From Sporichthya brevicatena (GTDB lineage Bacteria > Actinomycetota > Actinomycetes > Sporichthyales > Sporichthyaceae): a stretch of 64,000 nucleotides of DNA. The stretch covers positions 40,483 through 104,482 of the forward strand of contig NZ_BAAAHE010000020.1 in the NCBI RefSeq assembly GCF_039525035.1. Direction: 5' to 3'. Below are positions 34,599 through 43,113 of the stretch, piece by piece. Position 1 is the stretch's first letter; each line of letters starts with the position of its first letter. The position numbers were made by a program, and so were the translations under genes. The notes under the pieces were generated by a model. The model was not told the DNA's origin and ran no database searches. It worked only from the letters and a program-made list of their open reading frames with translations.

Positions 34599-35992
34599 CC
34601 GAGTTCCATCCACCCGACGCCGACTACACCCCGGCGGGGTTCCCGCCGCCGGAGCCGGTCACCGAGCCCCTGGCGCCGCCCGCGGCACCGCCCGAGGAAC
34701 CCCGGCTCGCGGCCCGGCTGCACCCGCTGACCCCGTTCGCCCGGGGCTGGGCGGCGATGATCGGCGCGACGGTGATCGCGGGCCAGGACGCGGTCCGCGA
34801 GGCGGACGTGGTCCAGATCCTGCTGATCCTCGCCGTGGTCACGGTCGCGGGCCTGGCGTTCGGGTTCTGGACGTGGTGGTTCACCCGCTACGTCATCGAG
34901 GGCGACGACCTGCGCGTGGACTCCGGGCTGCTGTTCCGCAAGAGCCGGCACATTCGGCTGTCCCGGCTGCAGGCGATCGACGTCGTGCAGCCGCTGGTGG
35001 CCCGGATCCTCGGCCTCGCCGAGCTCCGCCTCGAGGTCGCCGGCGGGGGAGCGGCCGAGGGGCGCCTGGCCTACCTCTCCGAGGACAAGGCCCGCGCGCT
35101 GCGCGCCGAGCTGCTCGCCCGGGCCGCCGGTGTCCGCCCCGACGCCCCCGAGGCGCCGGAGCAGGTCCTGGTCCGCGTCCCGGTCGCCGCGCTGATGACC
35201 TCGCTGCTGCTGACGGTCTGGGTGCCGTTGCTCGTCGTCGGCGGCTCGATCCTCATCGGCGTCGCGATCTGGCAGCGCGAGCCGGCGCTGATCTTCCCCG
35301 CGATCCCGGTCCTGCTCGCCTTCGGCACCCTCGCCTGGCGCGAGCTGGAGAGCGGCTTCGACTTCACCGTCGCCGAGTCACCCGACGGTCTGAGGCTCCG
35401 TCACGGCCTGCTGGCCCGGCACAGCCAGACCGTCCCGCCCGGCCGGGTCCAGGCGCTGCGGATCGTCCAGCCCCTGTTCTGGCGCAACCGCGACTGGGTC
35501 CGCGTCCTGATCAACGTCGCCGGCTACGCGGGCGGCAACGACGCCGCGCAGAAGTCGACGTCGGTCCTGCTCCCCGTCGCCCCGCGCGCCACGGCGCTCG
35601 GCGTGATCGGCCGGATCCTGCCCGGCGTCGACCCGGGGACGATCCCGCTCAACCCCGCCCCGCGCCGCGCCGGCCGCGCCCGCCCGTTCTGGTGGCGCGG
35701 GCTGGCCTGGGGCGCCGACGACCGGGTCTTCGTCGCGACGAGCGGCCTGTTCCGCCGCAACCTCGACGTCGTCCCGCACGGCAAGACCCAGTCCGTCCGC
35801 CTCACCCAGGGCCCCTGGCAGCGCCGCCTCGGCCTCGCGACCGTCCGGCTCGACAGCGTCCCCGGCCCGGTCGTGGTCGAGGTCGCCCACCGCTTTGCCG
35901 CCGAGGCCCGCGAGCTCACCGAGACCCAGGCCGCCCGGGCCCGCGAGGGCCGCCGCTCCGCCGGCCCCGAGCGCTGGATGGCGGGGAGCTGA
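34595..35992 (+). CDS. PH-domain membrane protein (YdbT-like, duplicated PH domains)
   Basis: A 465-aa protein. A Pro-rich cytoplasmic start is followed by two pairs of membrane segments (about 55-95 and 200-245) and three bPH2-type segments, recognisable by repeated cores: VDSGLLFRKSRHIRLSRLQA, LRHGLLARHSQTVPPGRVQA and FVATSGLFRRNLDVVPHGKT. This is the YdbT layout and pairs with the YdbS-like protein overlapping it by four bases (GTGA). The GTG at 34595 is used; the longer upstream frame is the shadow of the neighbour. Likely envelope-stress or membrane-maintenance role by family association; no enzyme motif is visible. Confidence 0.83.
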   Translation: MTEFHPPDADYTPAGFPPPEPVTEPLAPPAAPPEEPRLAARLHPLTPFARGWAAMIGATVIAGQDAVREADVVQILLILAVVTVAGLAFGFWTWWFTRYVIEGDDLRVDSGLLFRKSRHIRLSRLQAIDVVQPLVARILGLAELRLEVAGGGAAEGRLAYLSEDKARALRAELLARAAGVRPDAPEAPEQVLVRVPVAALMTSLLLTVWVPLLVVGGSILIGVAIWQREPALIFPAIPVLLAFGTLAWRELESGFDFTVAESPDGLRLRHGLLARHSQTVPPGRVQALRIVQPLFWRNRDWVRVLINVAGYAGGNDAAQKSTSVLLPVAPRATALGVIGRILPGVDPGTIPLNPAPRRAGRARPFWWRGLAWGADDRVFVATSGLFRRNLDVVPHGKTQSVRLTQGPWQRRLGLATVRLDSVPGPVVVEVAHRFAAEARELTETQAARAREGRRSAGPERWMAGS

Positions 35993-36373
35993 CGTCTCAT
36001 CAGGGCGTTGTCCTCGGCGCGAGTGGCCAGTGGGCATAGCACAGTTGAGCGTCACTCATCAAGGTTGGACACGTGTGACGTGATCCACTCGGGTGAATTG
36101 AGCGACGCATGTGGATCGGCTGCTGACAGCGACTACTGGGACGGGTGTTAACAGAGTGTCATTCACTTTGTCCGATTCGTCCCGCGATCGGGCCGCTGAC
36201 CTGCGGAAATACCTACTGTGACAGGTGGGACTTTCTGTTCTCAAAGCGACCGAAGGCCACCTATGTCCCATTGATTCGCCAAGCGCGAGCAAAGACGGTT
36301 TCCCCACGGCATATCCGAGATCTCTCCAGCAGCAGCGCTGGATAGGTGCGCCGGGAGGAAGTGGGGAACCCAT
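35993..36373. other. Intergenic region upstream of collagen-like protein 1
   Basis: 381 bases, lower in GC than the flanks, no gene that I can support. It contains GTCCGATTCG at 36170-36179, the word shared with the regions upstream of the IniB-type genes at 12692 and 25605. A GGAGGAAG ribosome site (36354 onward) precedes the ATG at 36374. An open frame on the minus strand reaching into the collagen-like gene is a shadow. Confidence 0.4.
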
Positions 36374-37018
36374 ATGAGCAAGCACATCCTGCGCGGCGCC
36401 GCGTTCTTCGGCGCCGCCGCCGTCCTCGGGGTCGCAGGCATGCAGGTCGCCACCGCGGCACCCTCCGTTCATGCCGGCGCAGCGAACCAGACCGGCTCCA
36501 GCTTCAGTCAGCTCCAGTCCGGCGAGAATGTCGCCGCCCACGGCAAGCGGGGCCCCCGTGGTCCTCGCGGCTTCACCGGTCCGCGGGGACCGGCTGGTCC
36601 GCGTGGCCCGCAGGGTGTTCCTGGGACGCCGGGTGCGCCGGGATCGCCTGGCGCGCTCATCGTCGACGTCTTCTTCCAGGGCGACGTCCAGAGCGGCACG
36701 CAACTCATGCCGTCGGGCTACGTGTTCAGTGACGGCGCCAATCCCGGGTATGACTTCCCCGGCTTCACGATCGCACCGCGTGCGTTGACGATCTCCAACT
36801 TCACCTACTGGGAGACGAACAACGCCGCTCCCGCCGCAACCAAGATCGGTCTCGGAGTGGACGACGGCACGCCGGAAGTTTTCCCGTGCATCTCGACGAC
36901 CGTTGGAGGGAGCTGCACGATCTCCGCGGTGGAGATCCCGGCCGGTGCGCGTTACTACCTCGTGGCGCTCGGGCCCTCCATCGAGACAGGCGACGTGGTC
37001 ACGTACACCATCTCGTAA
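36374..37018 (+). CDS. Secreted collagen-like protein 1
   Basis: A 214-aa protein: signal peptide (1-29, ending ATA-APS), a short linker, then about eleven Gly-X-Y triplets ([19 protein letters not shown] onward, residues about 59-93), and a roughly 120-residue C-terminal beta-rich domain with two cysteines (FPCIS, GSCTIS) and the final TYTIS. Collagen-like triplets in bacteria form trimeric triple helices on secreted or surface proteins; the globular domain probably trimerises. The gene has a paralogue 383 bases downstream and a distant one at 62246. A ribosome site GGAGGAAG precedes the ATG. No anchor is visible, so it is secreted or wall-associated. Exact role unknown. Confidence 0.8.
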   Translation: MSKHILRGAAFFGAAAVLGVAGMQVATAAPSVHAGAANQTGSSFSQLQSGENVAAHGKRGPRGPRGFTGPRGPAGPRGPQGVPGTPGAPGSPGALIVDVFFQGDVQSGTQLMPSGYVFSDGANPGYDFPGFTIAPRALTISNFTYWETNNAAPAATKIGLGVDDGTPEVFPCISTTVGGSCTISAVEIPAGARYYLVALGPSIETGDVVTYTIS

Positions 37019-37400
37019 TCGATTTGTCGGCTAGGCAGAAGATTCGTGACGCCGGTCGGCCCAGCGTCAGCTGGGTCGACCGGCTCCGCGAATACTGAGT
37101 GCTGCTTACTTCCCTCGGGTGAACTGTTGATCTTGGTCCTGTTGGGGGCCGAGTCGCTGGACCGATCGCGGGGCCGAAGCGCATTGCGACGGTTGTCGGA
37201 TTTGCGGACCCGAGTCGGCCGCATTCGACCGATTTGGTCGCACTGCAATCTGACCCGGAATCACTCCGAACCGCGCAGTTCGCACGGCATGAGGCGATTG
37301 CTCGCCGATGGCGAAGATCTCTAGCTTCTGGCCCGAGTGCCGGTGATCTTGACCCGACAGAAGGTCGGGGACGGCGGTGCTGGGGAGGAAGTGAAGCTCA
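37019..37400. other. Intergenic region between the two collagen-like genes
   Basis: 382 bases with no supported gene. It contains GATCTTG at 37129-37135 and 37345-37351, the second 50 bases before the next start. A GGGGAGGAAG ribosome site (37383-37392) resembles that of collagen-like protein 1, consistent with duplication of the gene together with its leader. Confidence 0.4.
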
Positions 37401-38018
37401 GTGCGAATCAACAGTGTCCTGCGGGGGGCGACGGTCTTCGGGGCCGCGGCGGTGATCGGGGTCGCGGGGATGCAGATCGCGAACGCGTCGCCGACCGTCA
37501 ACGCCGGGGCGGGTGAGACCAGCGCCAGTGAGACGGCCGCCGGCGACACGGCCGCGGCGGGCAAGCGCGGTCCGCGGGGTCCGCGCGGCTACACCGGTCC
37601 CCGGGGTCCGGTGGGTCCGGCCGGTCCGTCCCTGGTCAGTGGTCAGTTCCTGCCCGGCGCGAACCTTCCGGCGGGGCGCTACCGCGCCGAGGGTGTCGTC
37701 AACGTGTGGGGCGCGAACACGTTCTCCTACACCTCCGTCGCGCGGACGCTGCGGAACTTCGTGTACGTCGACTCGGCGCAGTCCCCCGCCGGCGTCGAGA
37801 TCAACATCGCGGTCGACACGACCCCGCTCGACGGGCCGGCCTCGGGCGTCACCACCTACAAGTGCGCGACGGAGCCGACGCTCACGGGCGACTTCAACGC
37901 GGCGGGCGCGACCTGCTCGATCGCCTCGATCAGCATCCCGGCCGGCGCGATCTGGTACTTCCAGACCGGCGGCGCCACCGACGAGAGCGGCGACTTCTTC
38001 TCGTACACGATCTCCTAG
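37401..38018 (+). CDS. Secreted collagen-like protein 2
   Basis: A 205-aa paralogue of the preceding gene: signal peptide (1-29), Ala/Thr/Gly linker, about seven Gly-X-Y triplets (GPRGPRGYTGPRGPVGPAG) and a C-terminal domain with two cysteines (YKCAT, ATCSIA) ending FSYTIS. The triplet region is shorter than in paralogue 1, and the globular domains are only moderately similar apart from the PAG...Y and C-terminal TIS ends. GTG start at 37401 with a GGAGGAAG site. It is followed by a strong hairpin terminator, so it is the last gene before the pantothenate cluster. Secreted structural or adhesive role inferred from the family. Confidence 0.8.
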   Translation: MRINSVLRGATVFGAAAVIGVAGMQIANASPTVNAGAGETSASETAAGDTAAAGKRGPRGPRGYTGPRGPVGPAGPSLVSGQFLPGANLPAGRYRAEGVVNVWGANTFSYTSVARTLRNFVYVDSAQSPAGVEINIAVDTTPLDGPASGVTTYKCATEPTLTGDFNAAGATCSIASISIPAGAIWYFQTGGATDESGDFFSYTIS

Positions 38019-38030
38019 GCGAGAACCCTT

Positions 38031-38068
38031 CCGACCGGCTCGGCCCCACGCGGGGCCGGGCCGGTCGG
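38031..38068 (+). terminator. Hairpin terminator after collagen-like protein 2
   Basis: Stem CCGACCGGC-T-CGGCCCC / GGGGCCG-G-GCCGGTCGG around a 4-base loop, with one T-G wobble, 13 bases after the stop. Confidence 0.75.
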
Positions 38069-38102
38069 CCGTTCCAGCCCAAGATCCTGAGACGATCACG
38101 AC

Positions 38103-39026
38103 GTGAGCTCGCTCGAACCTGGTCGACCGGGGAAGTCCGGCCGCCCCGCCCGCCTCGACGTCGGGGTGATCGGGGCCGGGAAGGTGGGGGCGGTCCTCGG
38201 GGCCGCGCTGATGCAGGCCGGGCACCGGGTGGTGGCGGCCTCCGGGGTCAGCCGCAAGAGCAAGGACCGCGCGCACGACCTCCTCGACGGCGTCGCGCTC
38301 ACCGACCCCTTCGACGTCGCCGGCAAGGCGGACCTGCTGCTGATCGCGGTCCCCGACGACGCGCTCCCGCCGCTGGTCACCGGCCTCGCGGACGGGAACG
38401 CCGTCCCCGCCGGGACCCTCGTCGCGCACACCTCGGGGCGGTACGGCACCGACGTCCTGGAGCCGCTGACCCGGATCGGGTGCCTCCCGCTCGCGCTGCA
38501 CCCCGTCATGACCTTCACCGGGACCCGCGTCGACCTCGCCCGCCTCGCCGGCGCCTGCTTCGGCGTGACCGCGCCGGAGCCGCTGCGCCCGGTGGCGGAG
38601 GCGCTCGTCGTCGAGATGGGCTCGGACCCCCAGTGGGTCGAGGAGGACAAGCGCGGGCTCTACCACGCCGCCCTCGCCAACGGCGCGAACCACCTAGTCA
38701 CGCTGGTCGCCCAGTCCGGCGCGCTGCTCGCGAAGGCCGGGGTCGAGAACCCGTCCCGGCTGCTCGGTCCCCTGCTCGGCGCCGCCCTCGACAACGCCCT
38801 GCGCTCCGGTGACCACGCCCTCACCGGCCCCGTCGCCCGCGGGGACGCCGGGACCGTCGCCGTCCACATCGAGGAGATCGCGAAGGTCTCCCCGGAGGCC
38901 GCCGCCGCGTACGTCGCGATGGCCCGCCTCACCGCGGACCGCGCCCTCGTCGCGGGCCTGCTCACCCCCGACGCCGCGTCCTCCCTGCTCGCGGTCCTGG
39001 GCAAGCGTCACCCCTTCGAGCCCTGA
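38103..39026 (+). CDS. Rossmann-fold DUF2520 protein, pantothenate-cluster oxidoreductase candidate
   Basis: A 307-aa protein. N-terminal NADP-type Rossmann motif GVIGAGKVG (residues 21-29) with ASGVSRKS at the second strand, then a helical DUF2520 C-terminal domain (YHAALANGANHLVTL, PLLGAALDNAL). The fold is that of ketopantoate reductase and other 6-phosphogluconate-dehydrogenase-like enzymes. The gene is directly upstream of panC in many actinobacteria, so it may supply the ketopantoate reductase step; this is inference from location and fold. The GTG at 38103 has only a weak ribosome site. The mRNA may be nearly leaderless, or the true start may be slightly downstream. Confidence 0.78.
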   Translation: MSSLEPGRPGKSGRPARLDVGVIGAGKVGAVLGAALMQAGHRVVAASGVSRKSKDRAHDLLDGVALTDPFDVAGKADLLLIAVPDDALPPLVTGLADGNAVPAGTLVAHTSGRYGTDVLEPLTRIGCLPLALHPVMTFTGTRVDLARLAGACFGVTAPEPLRPVAEALVVEMGSDPQWVEEDKRGLYHAALANGANHLVTLVAQSGALLAKAGVENPSRLLGPLLGAALDNALRSGDHALTGPVARGDAGTVAVHIEEIAKVSPEAAAAYVAMARLTADRALVAGLLTPDAASSLLAVLGKRHPFEP

Positions 39027-39080
39027 CCTGCGCCCAGCCAACGCACAGGTTCGTGAGTCGTCCGTCACCGCGGATCGGGA

Positions 39081-39110
39081 TTACGCGGGGATGACGGGGG
39101 CGTTTACACT
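39081..39110 (+). promoter_or_regulatory. Possible panC promoter
   Basis: TACACT (39105-39110) resembles a -10 box, with TTACGC (39081-39086) at an 18-base spacing as a weak -35, 48 bases before the panC ATG. Confidence 0.3.
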
Positions 39111-39158
39111 CGTGCAGCCACTGCACGTCCGGTACCCGACGAGGACTGGAACGAAGGC

Positions 39159-40070
39159 ATGAACTCAACCGCCCTGCTTGATGCCGCACGCCCGACGACG
39201 ACCACCCCCGTGGTGGCGCGCACCCGTGCGGAACTGAACGCCGCCCTGGCCGAGTCGGAACTCACCCGGCCCGGGCCCCGCGGCGTCGTGATGACGATGG
39301 GTGCCCTGCACGACGGGCACGCCGAGCTGATGCGCACCGCCCGCCGGGAGTGCGCCAGCGTCGTCGCGACGATCTTCGTGAACCCCCTGCAGTTCGGGGC
39401 GAACGAGGATCTCGACAAGTACCCGCGCACCTTCGAGGCCGACCTCGCGCTGTGCGCGGAGGCTGGGGTGGACGTGCTCTTCCACCCGGGCGAGGCCGAG
39501 ATGTACCCGCACGGCCGTCCGGCCACCGTGGTCACCGCCGGCCCGCTCGGCGATGACCTGGAGGGTGCATCCCGGCCCGGCCACTTCGACGGTGTCCTCA
39601 CCGTCGTGCTCAAGCTGCTGCACCTGACTGGCCCTCAGATCGCTTACTTCGGCGAGAAGGACTACCAGCAGCTGACCCTGATCCGGCAGATGGTCACCGA
39701 CCTCGACCTCGACGTCCGGATTGCGCCCGTCCCGACGGTGCGGGAGGCGGACGGGCTCGCCCGCTCCAGCCGGAACCGCTACCTCTCCGACGCCGAGCGC
39801 GCCGGGGCCCTCGCGATCTCCCGCGCGCTGCGCGCCGGAGCCGCGGCCGGTCCCCGGGGCGCCGACGCCGTGCTCGCGGCCGCGAAGGCGACCCTGGCTG
39901 CCGAACCCGGCCTGGTCGTGGATTACGTTGCGCTGCGCGACCCCGAACTAGCCCCTGCACCAGACACCGGCGAGACCCGCCTGCTGGTAGCTGCGAAAGC
40001 CGGAACAACGCGGCTGATCGACAACCTGCCCGTGCTGCTCGGTCCTCCCGTGCAGACCGCCCGGAACTGA
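39159..40070 (+). CDS. panC: Pantothenate synthetase (pantoate-beta-alanine ligase)
   Basis: A 303-aa cytosolic enzyme that joins pantoate to beta-alanine with ATP hydrolysis to AMP, the last step of pantothenate synthesis. The HIGH-like nucleotidylyl-transferase motif is MGALHDGH (47-54). [19 protein letters not shown], the active-site [14 protein letters not shown] and the KMSKS-equivalent RSSRNRYL are all present. Length is normal (about 280-310). It is followed after 15 bases by panD, which provides beta-alanine, so substrate supply is encoded in the same transcript. Confidence 0.97.
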   Translation: MNSTALLDAARPTTTTPVVARTRAELNAALAESELTRPGPRGVVMTMGALHDGHAELMRTARRECASVVATIFVNPLQFGANEDLDKYPRTFEADLALCAEAGVDVLFHPGEAEMYPHGRPATVVTAGPLGDDLEGASRPGHFDGVLTVVLKLLHLTGPQIAYFGEKDYQQLTLIRQMVTDLDLDVRIAPVPTVREADGLARSSRNRYLSDAERAGALAISRALRAGAAAGPRGADAVLAAAKATLAAEPGLVVDYVALRDPELAPAPDTGETRLLVAAKAGTTRLIDNLPVLLGPPVQTARN

Positions 40071-40085
40071 AGGGACGCCGCCACC

Positions 40086-40547
40086 GTGTTCCGCACCATG
40101 CTGAAGTCCAAGATTCACCGCGCCACCGTGACGCAGGCCGACCTGCACTACGTCGGCTCGATCACCATCGACGAGGACCTCCTCGACGCCGCCGATCTCC
40201 TCGCCGGCGAGCAGGTCGCGATCGTGGACATCGACAACGGCGCCCGCCTCGAGACCTACGTGATCCCGGGCCCGCGCGGCACCGGCATCATCGGTATCAA
40301 CGGTGCGGCGGCTCGCCTGGTCCAGCCGGGCGACCTCGTCATCATCATCAGCTACATGGGCGTCACCGACGCCGAGGCCCGCGAGCTGAAGCCGAAGGTC
40401 GTGCACGTCGACGGCCGCAACAACATCGTGCACATCGACGGCGACCCGGCTGCTCCCGTCCCCGGCGACGGCGAGGACCGCGGCGACGTGCGTGGCGACG
40501 TTCTGATGAACCGTCACGCCACGGCGCCCGTGCACGCCGGCCGCTGA
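40086..40547 (+). CDS. panD: Aspartate 1-decarboxylase (pyruvoyl enzyme precursor)
   Basis: A 153-aa precursor. The self-cleavage site is YVGSITID: cleavage between Gly24 and Ser25 produces the pyruvoyl group that decarboxylates L-aspartate to beta-alanine for pantothenate. [20 protein letters not shown] and the active-site Tyr in IISYMGV are present. It is longer than the usual 115-140 residues, with a Pro/Gly/Asp-rich C-terminal tail after [10 protein letters not shown] that is variable in actinobacteria. GTG start at 40086, 15 bases after panC; the next gene follows 19 bases later. Confidence 0.96.
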   Translation: MFRTMLKSKIHRATVTQADLHYVGSITIDEDLLDAADLLAGEQVAIVDIDNGARLETYVIPGPRGTGIIGINGAAARLVQPGDLVIIISYMGVTDAEARELKPKVVHVDGRNNIVHIDGDPAAPVPGDGEDRGDVRGDVLMNRHATAPVHAGR

Positions 40548-40566
40548 GCCGGGCGACGGCCACGCC

Positions 40567-43113
40567 ATGAGCGGGTTGCCGCGGCGGCTCGCTGCACCGG
40601 AGCCCGGATGGGTTGCGGAGGCGGACGTCGTCGTCGTCGGGTCCGGCATCGCCGGCCTCACGATCGCACTGCGCGCGGCGAACTCCCTCGCGGAGTTCGC
40701 CGGCCGCGTCCTGCTCGTCACCAAGGACGTTCTCGCGGCGGGCTCGACCCAGTGGGCGCAGGGCGGCATCGCCGCCGCCCTCGGCCCGGAGGACAGCCCC
40801 GCCGAGCACGAGCGCGACACCCTGCTCGCGGGGGACGGCCTGTGCGACCCCGATGCGGTCCGGCTCCTCGTGACCGAGGGCCCGGCCGCTGTCCGCCGCC
40901 TGATCGCCGGCGGCGCCGTGTTCGACCTCGCGGCCGACGGGGAACTGGCCCTCGGCCGCGAGGGCGGTCATCGCCGTGACCGCATCGCCCACGCCGGCGG
41001 CGACGCCACCGGCGCGGAGATCCAGCGCGCGCTCGTCGACGGCGTCCGCGCCGACTCGCGCATCGAGGTCATCGAGCACGCCCTCGGCCTCGACCTGCTG
41101 CTCGGGGCCGACGGCGGCGTCGCCGGCCTGACGCTGCACGTCATGGGGGAGGGCCAGCGCGACGGCGTCGGCGCGATCCACGCCCCGATCGTCGTCCTCG
41201 CCACCGGCGGGCTCGGTCAGGTCTACGAGGCGACGACAAACCCGCTCGTCTCCACCGGTGACGGCATCGCGATGGCGCTGCGCGCCGGCGCGGTCGTGCG
41301 CGACCTGGAGTTCGTCCAGTTCCACCCCACCGTCCTCTGGCTCGGTCCCGGTGCTGCCGGTCAGCAGCCGCTGATCTCCGAGGCCGTGCGCGGCGAGGGC
41401 GCGATCCTCGTCGACGCCAAGGGCGAGCCGTTCATGGCCGGCGAGCACGAGCTCGGCGACCTCGCGCCGCGCAGCGTCGTCGCCAAGGCGATCCTGCGCC
41501 GAATGAACGCGACCGGCGTCCCGCACGTGTGGCTCGACGCCCGCGGCCTCGGCGCCGAGACGTGGGAGGGGCGCTTCCCGACGATCCTCGCCAAGTGCCG
41601 CGAGCACGGCATCGACCCGGTGACCGACCTGATCCCCGTCGTCCCCGCGTGCCACTACGCCTCCGGCGGCGTGCGCACCGACCTCGCCGGCCGCTCGACG
41701 ATCCCCGGCCTCTACGCCTGCGGCGAGGCGGCGTGCTCCGGCGTGCACGGGGCGAACCGGCTCGCGTCGAACTCCCTCCTCGAGGGCCTGGTCTTCGCCG
41801 AGCGGATCGCCGACGACCTCGAGCGCACGTTCCGCACCGGCCGGCCCGCCCGCCGCGAGCCGGCGAAGGACCGCCGCGAACCCGGCGTCATCGCCGGCAG
41901 CGCCCGGCGCGAGATCCAGCAGCTGATGAGCGCCGGCGCCGGCGTGCTCCGCAACCACCGTGGTCTGCGCGAGACCGAGGCCGCACTGATCTTCCTCAGC
42001 CGGTCGCACCCCGGCGAGCCGTGCGTCGAGTCCTGGGAGACGACGAACCTGCTGACGGTCGCGCGCTTCCTCGTCGCGGCCGCCGCCGAGCGCGCCGAGA
42101 CCCGCGGCTCCCACTGGCGCGAGGACCACCCCGACCGCGACGATGCCGAGTGGCTCGGTCATCTGGACTGCCGCCTCACCGACGAGGGGGTCTCGATGGT
42201 GCACACCGCGGGGCACCTCGGCGTCCCCTCCGCGCTGCTGTCGGCCGAGCTCGGCGAGGCGGGGCTCCCGGTCGCGGAGGTGCTCGACGTCGTCTCCCGC
42301 GCCTTGGCCGAGGACATCGCCCCCGGCCGCGCGGACGTCACCAGCACCGCGACCGTCCCCGCCGAGCAGCGCAGCACCGCCGACGTCGTCGCCCGCGCGG
42401 ACGGGGTCGTCGCCGGCCTGTCCGTCGCCCGTGCGGTGTTCGAGACCGTGACGCGGGGTGCGGCGCTCGTCGACCTGCTCGCGAAGGACGGCGAGCGCGT
42501 CCGCCGCGGCGACGTGCTGATGTCGGTGTCGGGCCGGACCGTCGACCTGCTCGTCGCCGAGCGGACCGCCCTGAACTTCCTGTGCCACCTCTCCGGCATC
42601 GCGACCGCCACCCGTGCCTGGGCCGACGCCCTCGCCGGCACGCGCGCCCGCGTCCGGGACACCCGCAAGACGACGCCCGGCCTGCGCGCGCTGGAGAAGT
42701 ACGCCGTGCGCGCCGGGGGCGGGGTGAACCACCGCATGTCGCTGTGGGACGAGGCCCTGATCAAGGACAACCACGTCATCGCCGCCGGGGGGATCGTCGA
42801 GGCCTTCGAGGCCGTGCGCTCGCGCTACCCGGACCTCCCGGTCGAGGTCGAGGTCGACTCCCTGACGCAGCTTCAGGCCGTGCTCGAAGCCGGTGCGGAG
42901 CTGGTGCTGCTCGACAACTTCACGCCCGATCAGATGCGTGAGGCGGTCGCCCTGAACAACGGCCGGGCGCGGCTGGAGGCCAGCGGCGGCCTGACGTTCG
43001 CCGACGCTGCCGCCGTCGCGGCCACCGGTGTTGACTACATCTCCGTCGGCGCGCTCACCCACTCGGCGCCGATTCTCGACATTGCTCTGGACCTGCGCGA
43101 GGAGTCCAGCTGA
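40567..43113 (+). CDS. Fused L-aspartate oxidase / nicotinate-nucleotide pyrophosphorylase (NadB-NadC)
   Basis: One uninterrupted 848-aa frame covering two enzymes of de novo NAD synthesis. Residues about 1-545 are NadB: FAD motif VVVVGSGIAGLTIALRAA, STQWAQGGIAAAL, EFVQFHPT, ASGGVRTDL and YACGEAACSGVHGANRLASN. It oxidises aspartate to iminoaspartate. Residues about 565-845 are NadC: SRALAEDIAPGRADVTS, RKTTPGLRALEKYAV, GGGVNHRMSLWDEALIKDNH and VEVEVDSLTQLQ. It converts quinolinate to nicotinate mononucleotide. Other actinobacteria usually have separate nadB and nadC (and nadA) genes in this position. No nadA is visible here. The summed length (540 plus 290) fits two complete domains, so the fusion seems functional. 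It overlaps coaX by one base (TGATG). Confidence 0.92.
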   Translation: MSGLPRRLAAPEPGWVAEADVVVVGSGIAGLTIALRAANSLAEFAGRVLLVTKDVLAAGSTQWAQGGIAAALGPEDSPAEHERDTLLAGDGLCDPDAVRLLVTEGPAAVRRLIAGGAVFDLAADGELALGREGGHRRDRIAHAGGDATGAEIQRALVDGVRADSRIEVIEHALGLDLLLGADGGVAGLTLHVMGEGQRDGVGAIHAPIVVLATGGLGQVYEATTNPLVSTGDGIAMALRAGAVVRDLEFVQFHPTVLWLGPGAAGQQPLISEAVRGEGAILVDAKGEPFMAGEHELGDLAPRSVVAKAILRRMNATGVPHVWLDARGLGAETWEGRFPTILAKCREHGIDPVTDLIPVVPACHYASGGVRTDLAGRSTIPGLYACGEAACSGVHGANRLASNSLLEGLVFAERIADDLERTFRTGRPARREPAKDRREPGVIAGSARREIQQLMSAGAGVLRNHRGLRETEAALIFLSRSHPGEPCVESWETTNLLTVARFLVAAAAERAETRGSHWREDHPDRDDAEWLGHLDCRLTDEGVSMVHTAGHLGVPSALLSAELGEAGLPVAEVLDVVSRALAEDIAPGRADVTSTATVPAEQRSTADVVARADGVVAGLSVARAVFETVTRGAALVDLLAKDGERVRRGDVLMSVSGRTVDLLVAERTALNFLCHLSGIATATRAWADALAGTRARVRDTRKTTPGLRALEKYAVRAGGGVNHRMSLWDEALIKDNHVIAAGGIVEAFEAVRSRYPDLPVEVEVDSLTQLQAVLEAGAELVLLDNFTPDQMREAVALNNGRARLEASGGLTFADAAAVAATGVDYISVGALTHSAPILDIALDLREESS

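Noticed and set aside
36059..36703. 214-aa minus-strand frame overlapping collagen-like protein 1
   Set aside because: It reads antisense through the Gly-X-Y repeats and has no ribosome site or recognisable domain.
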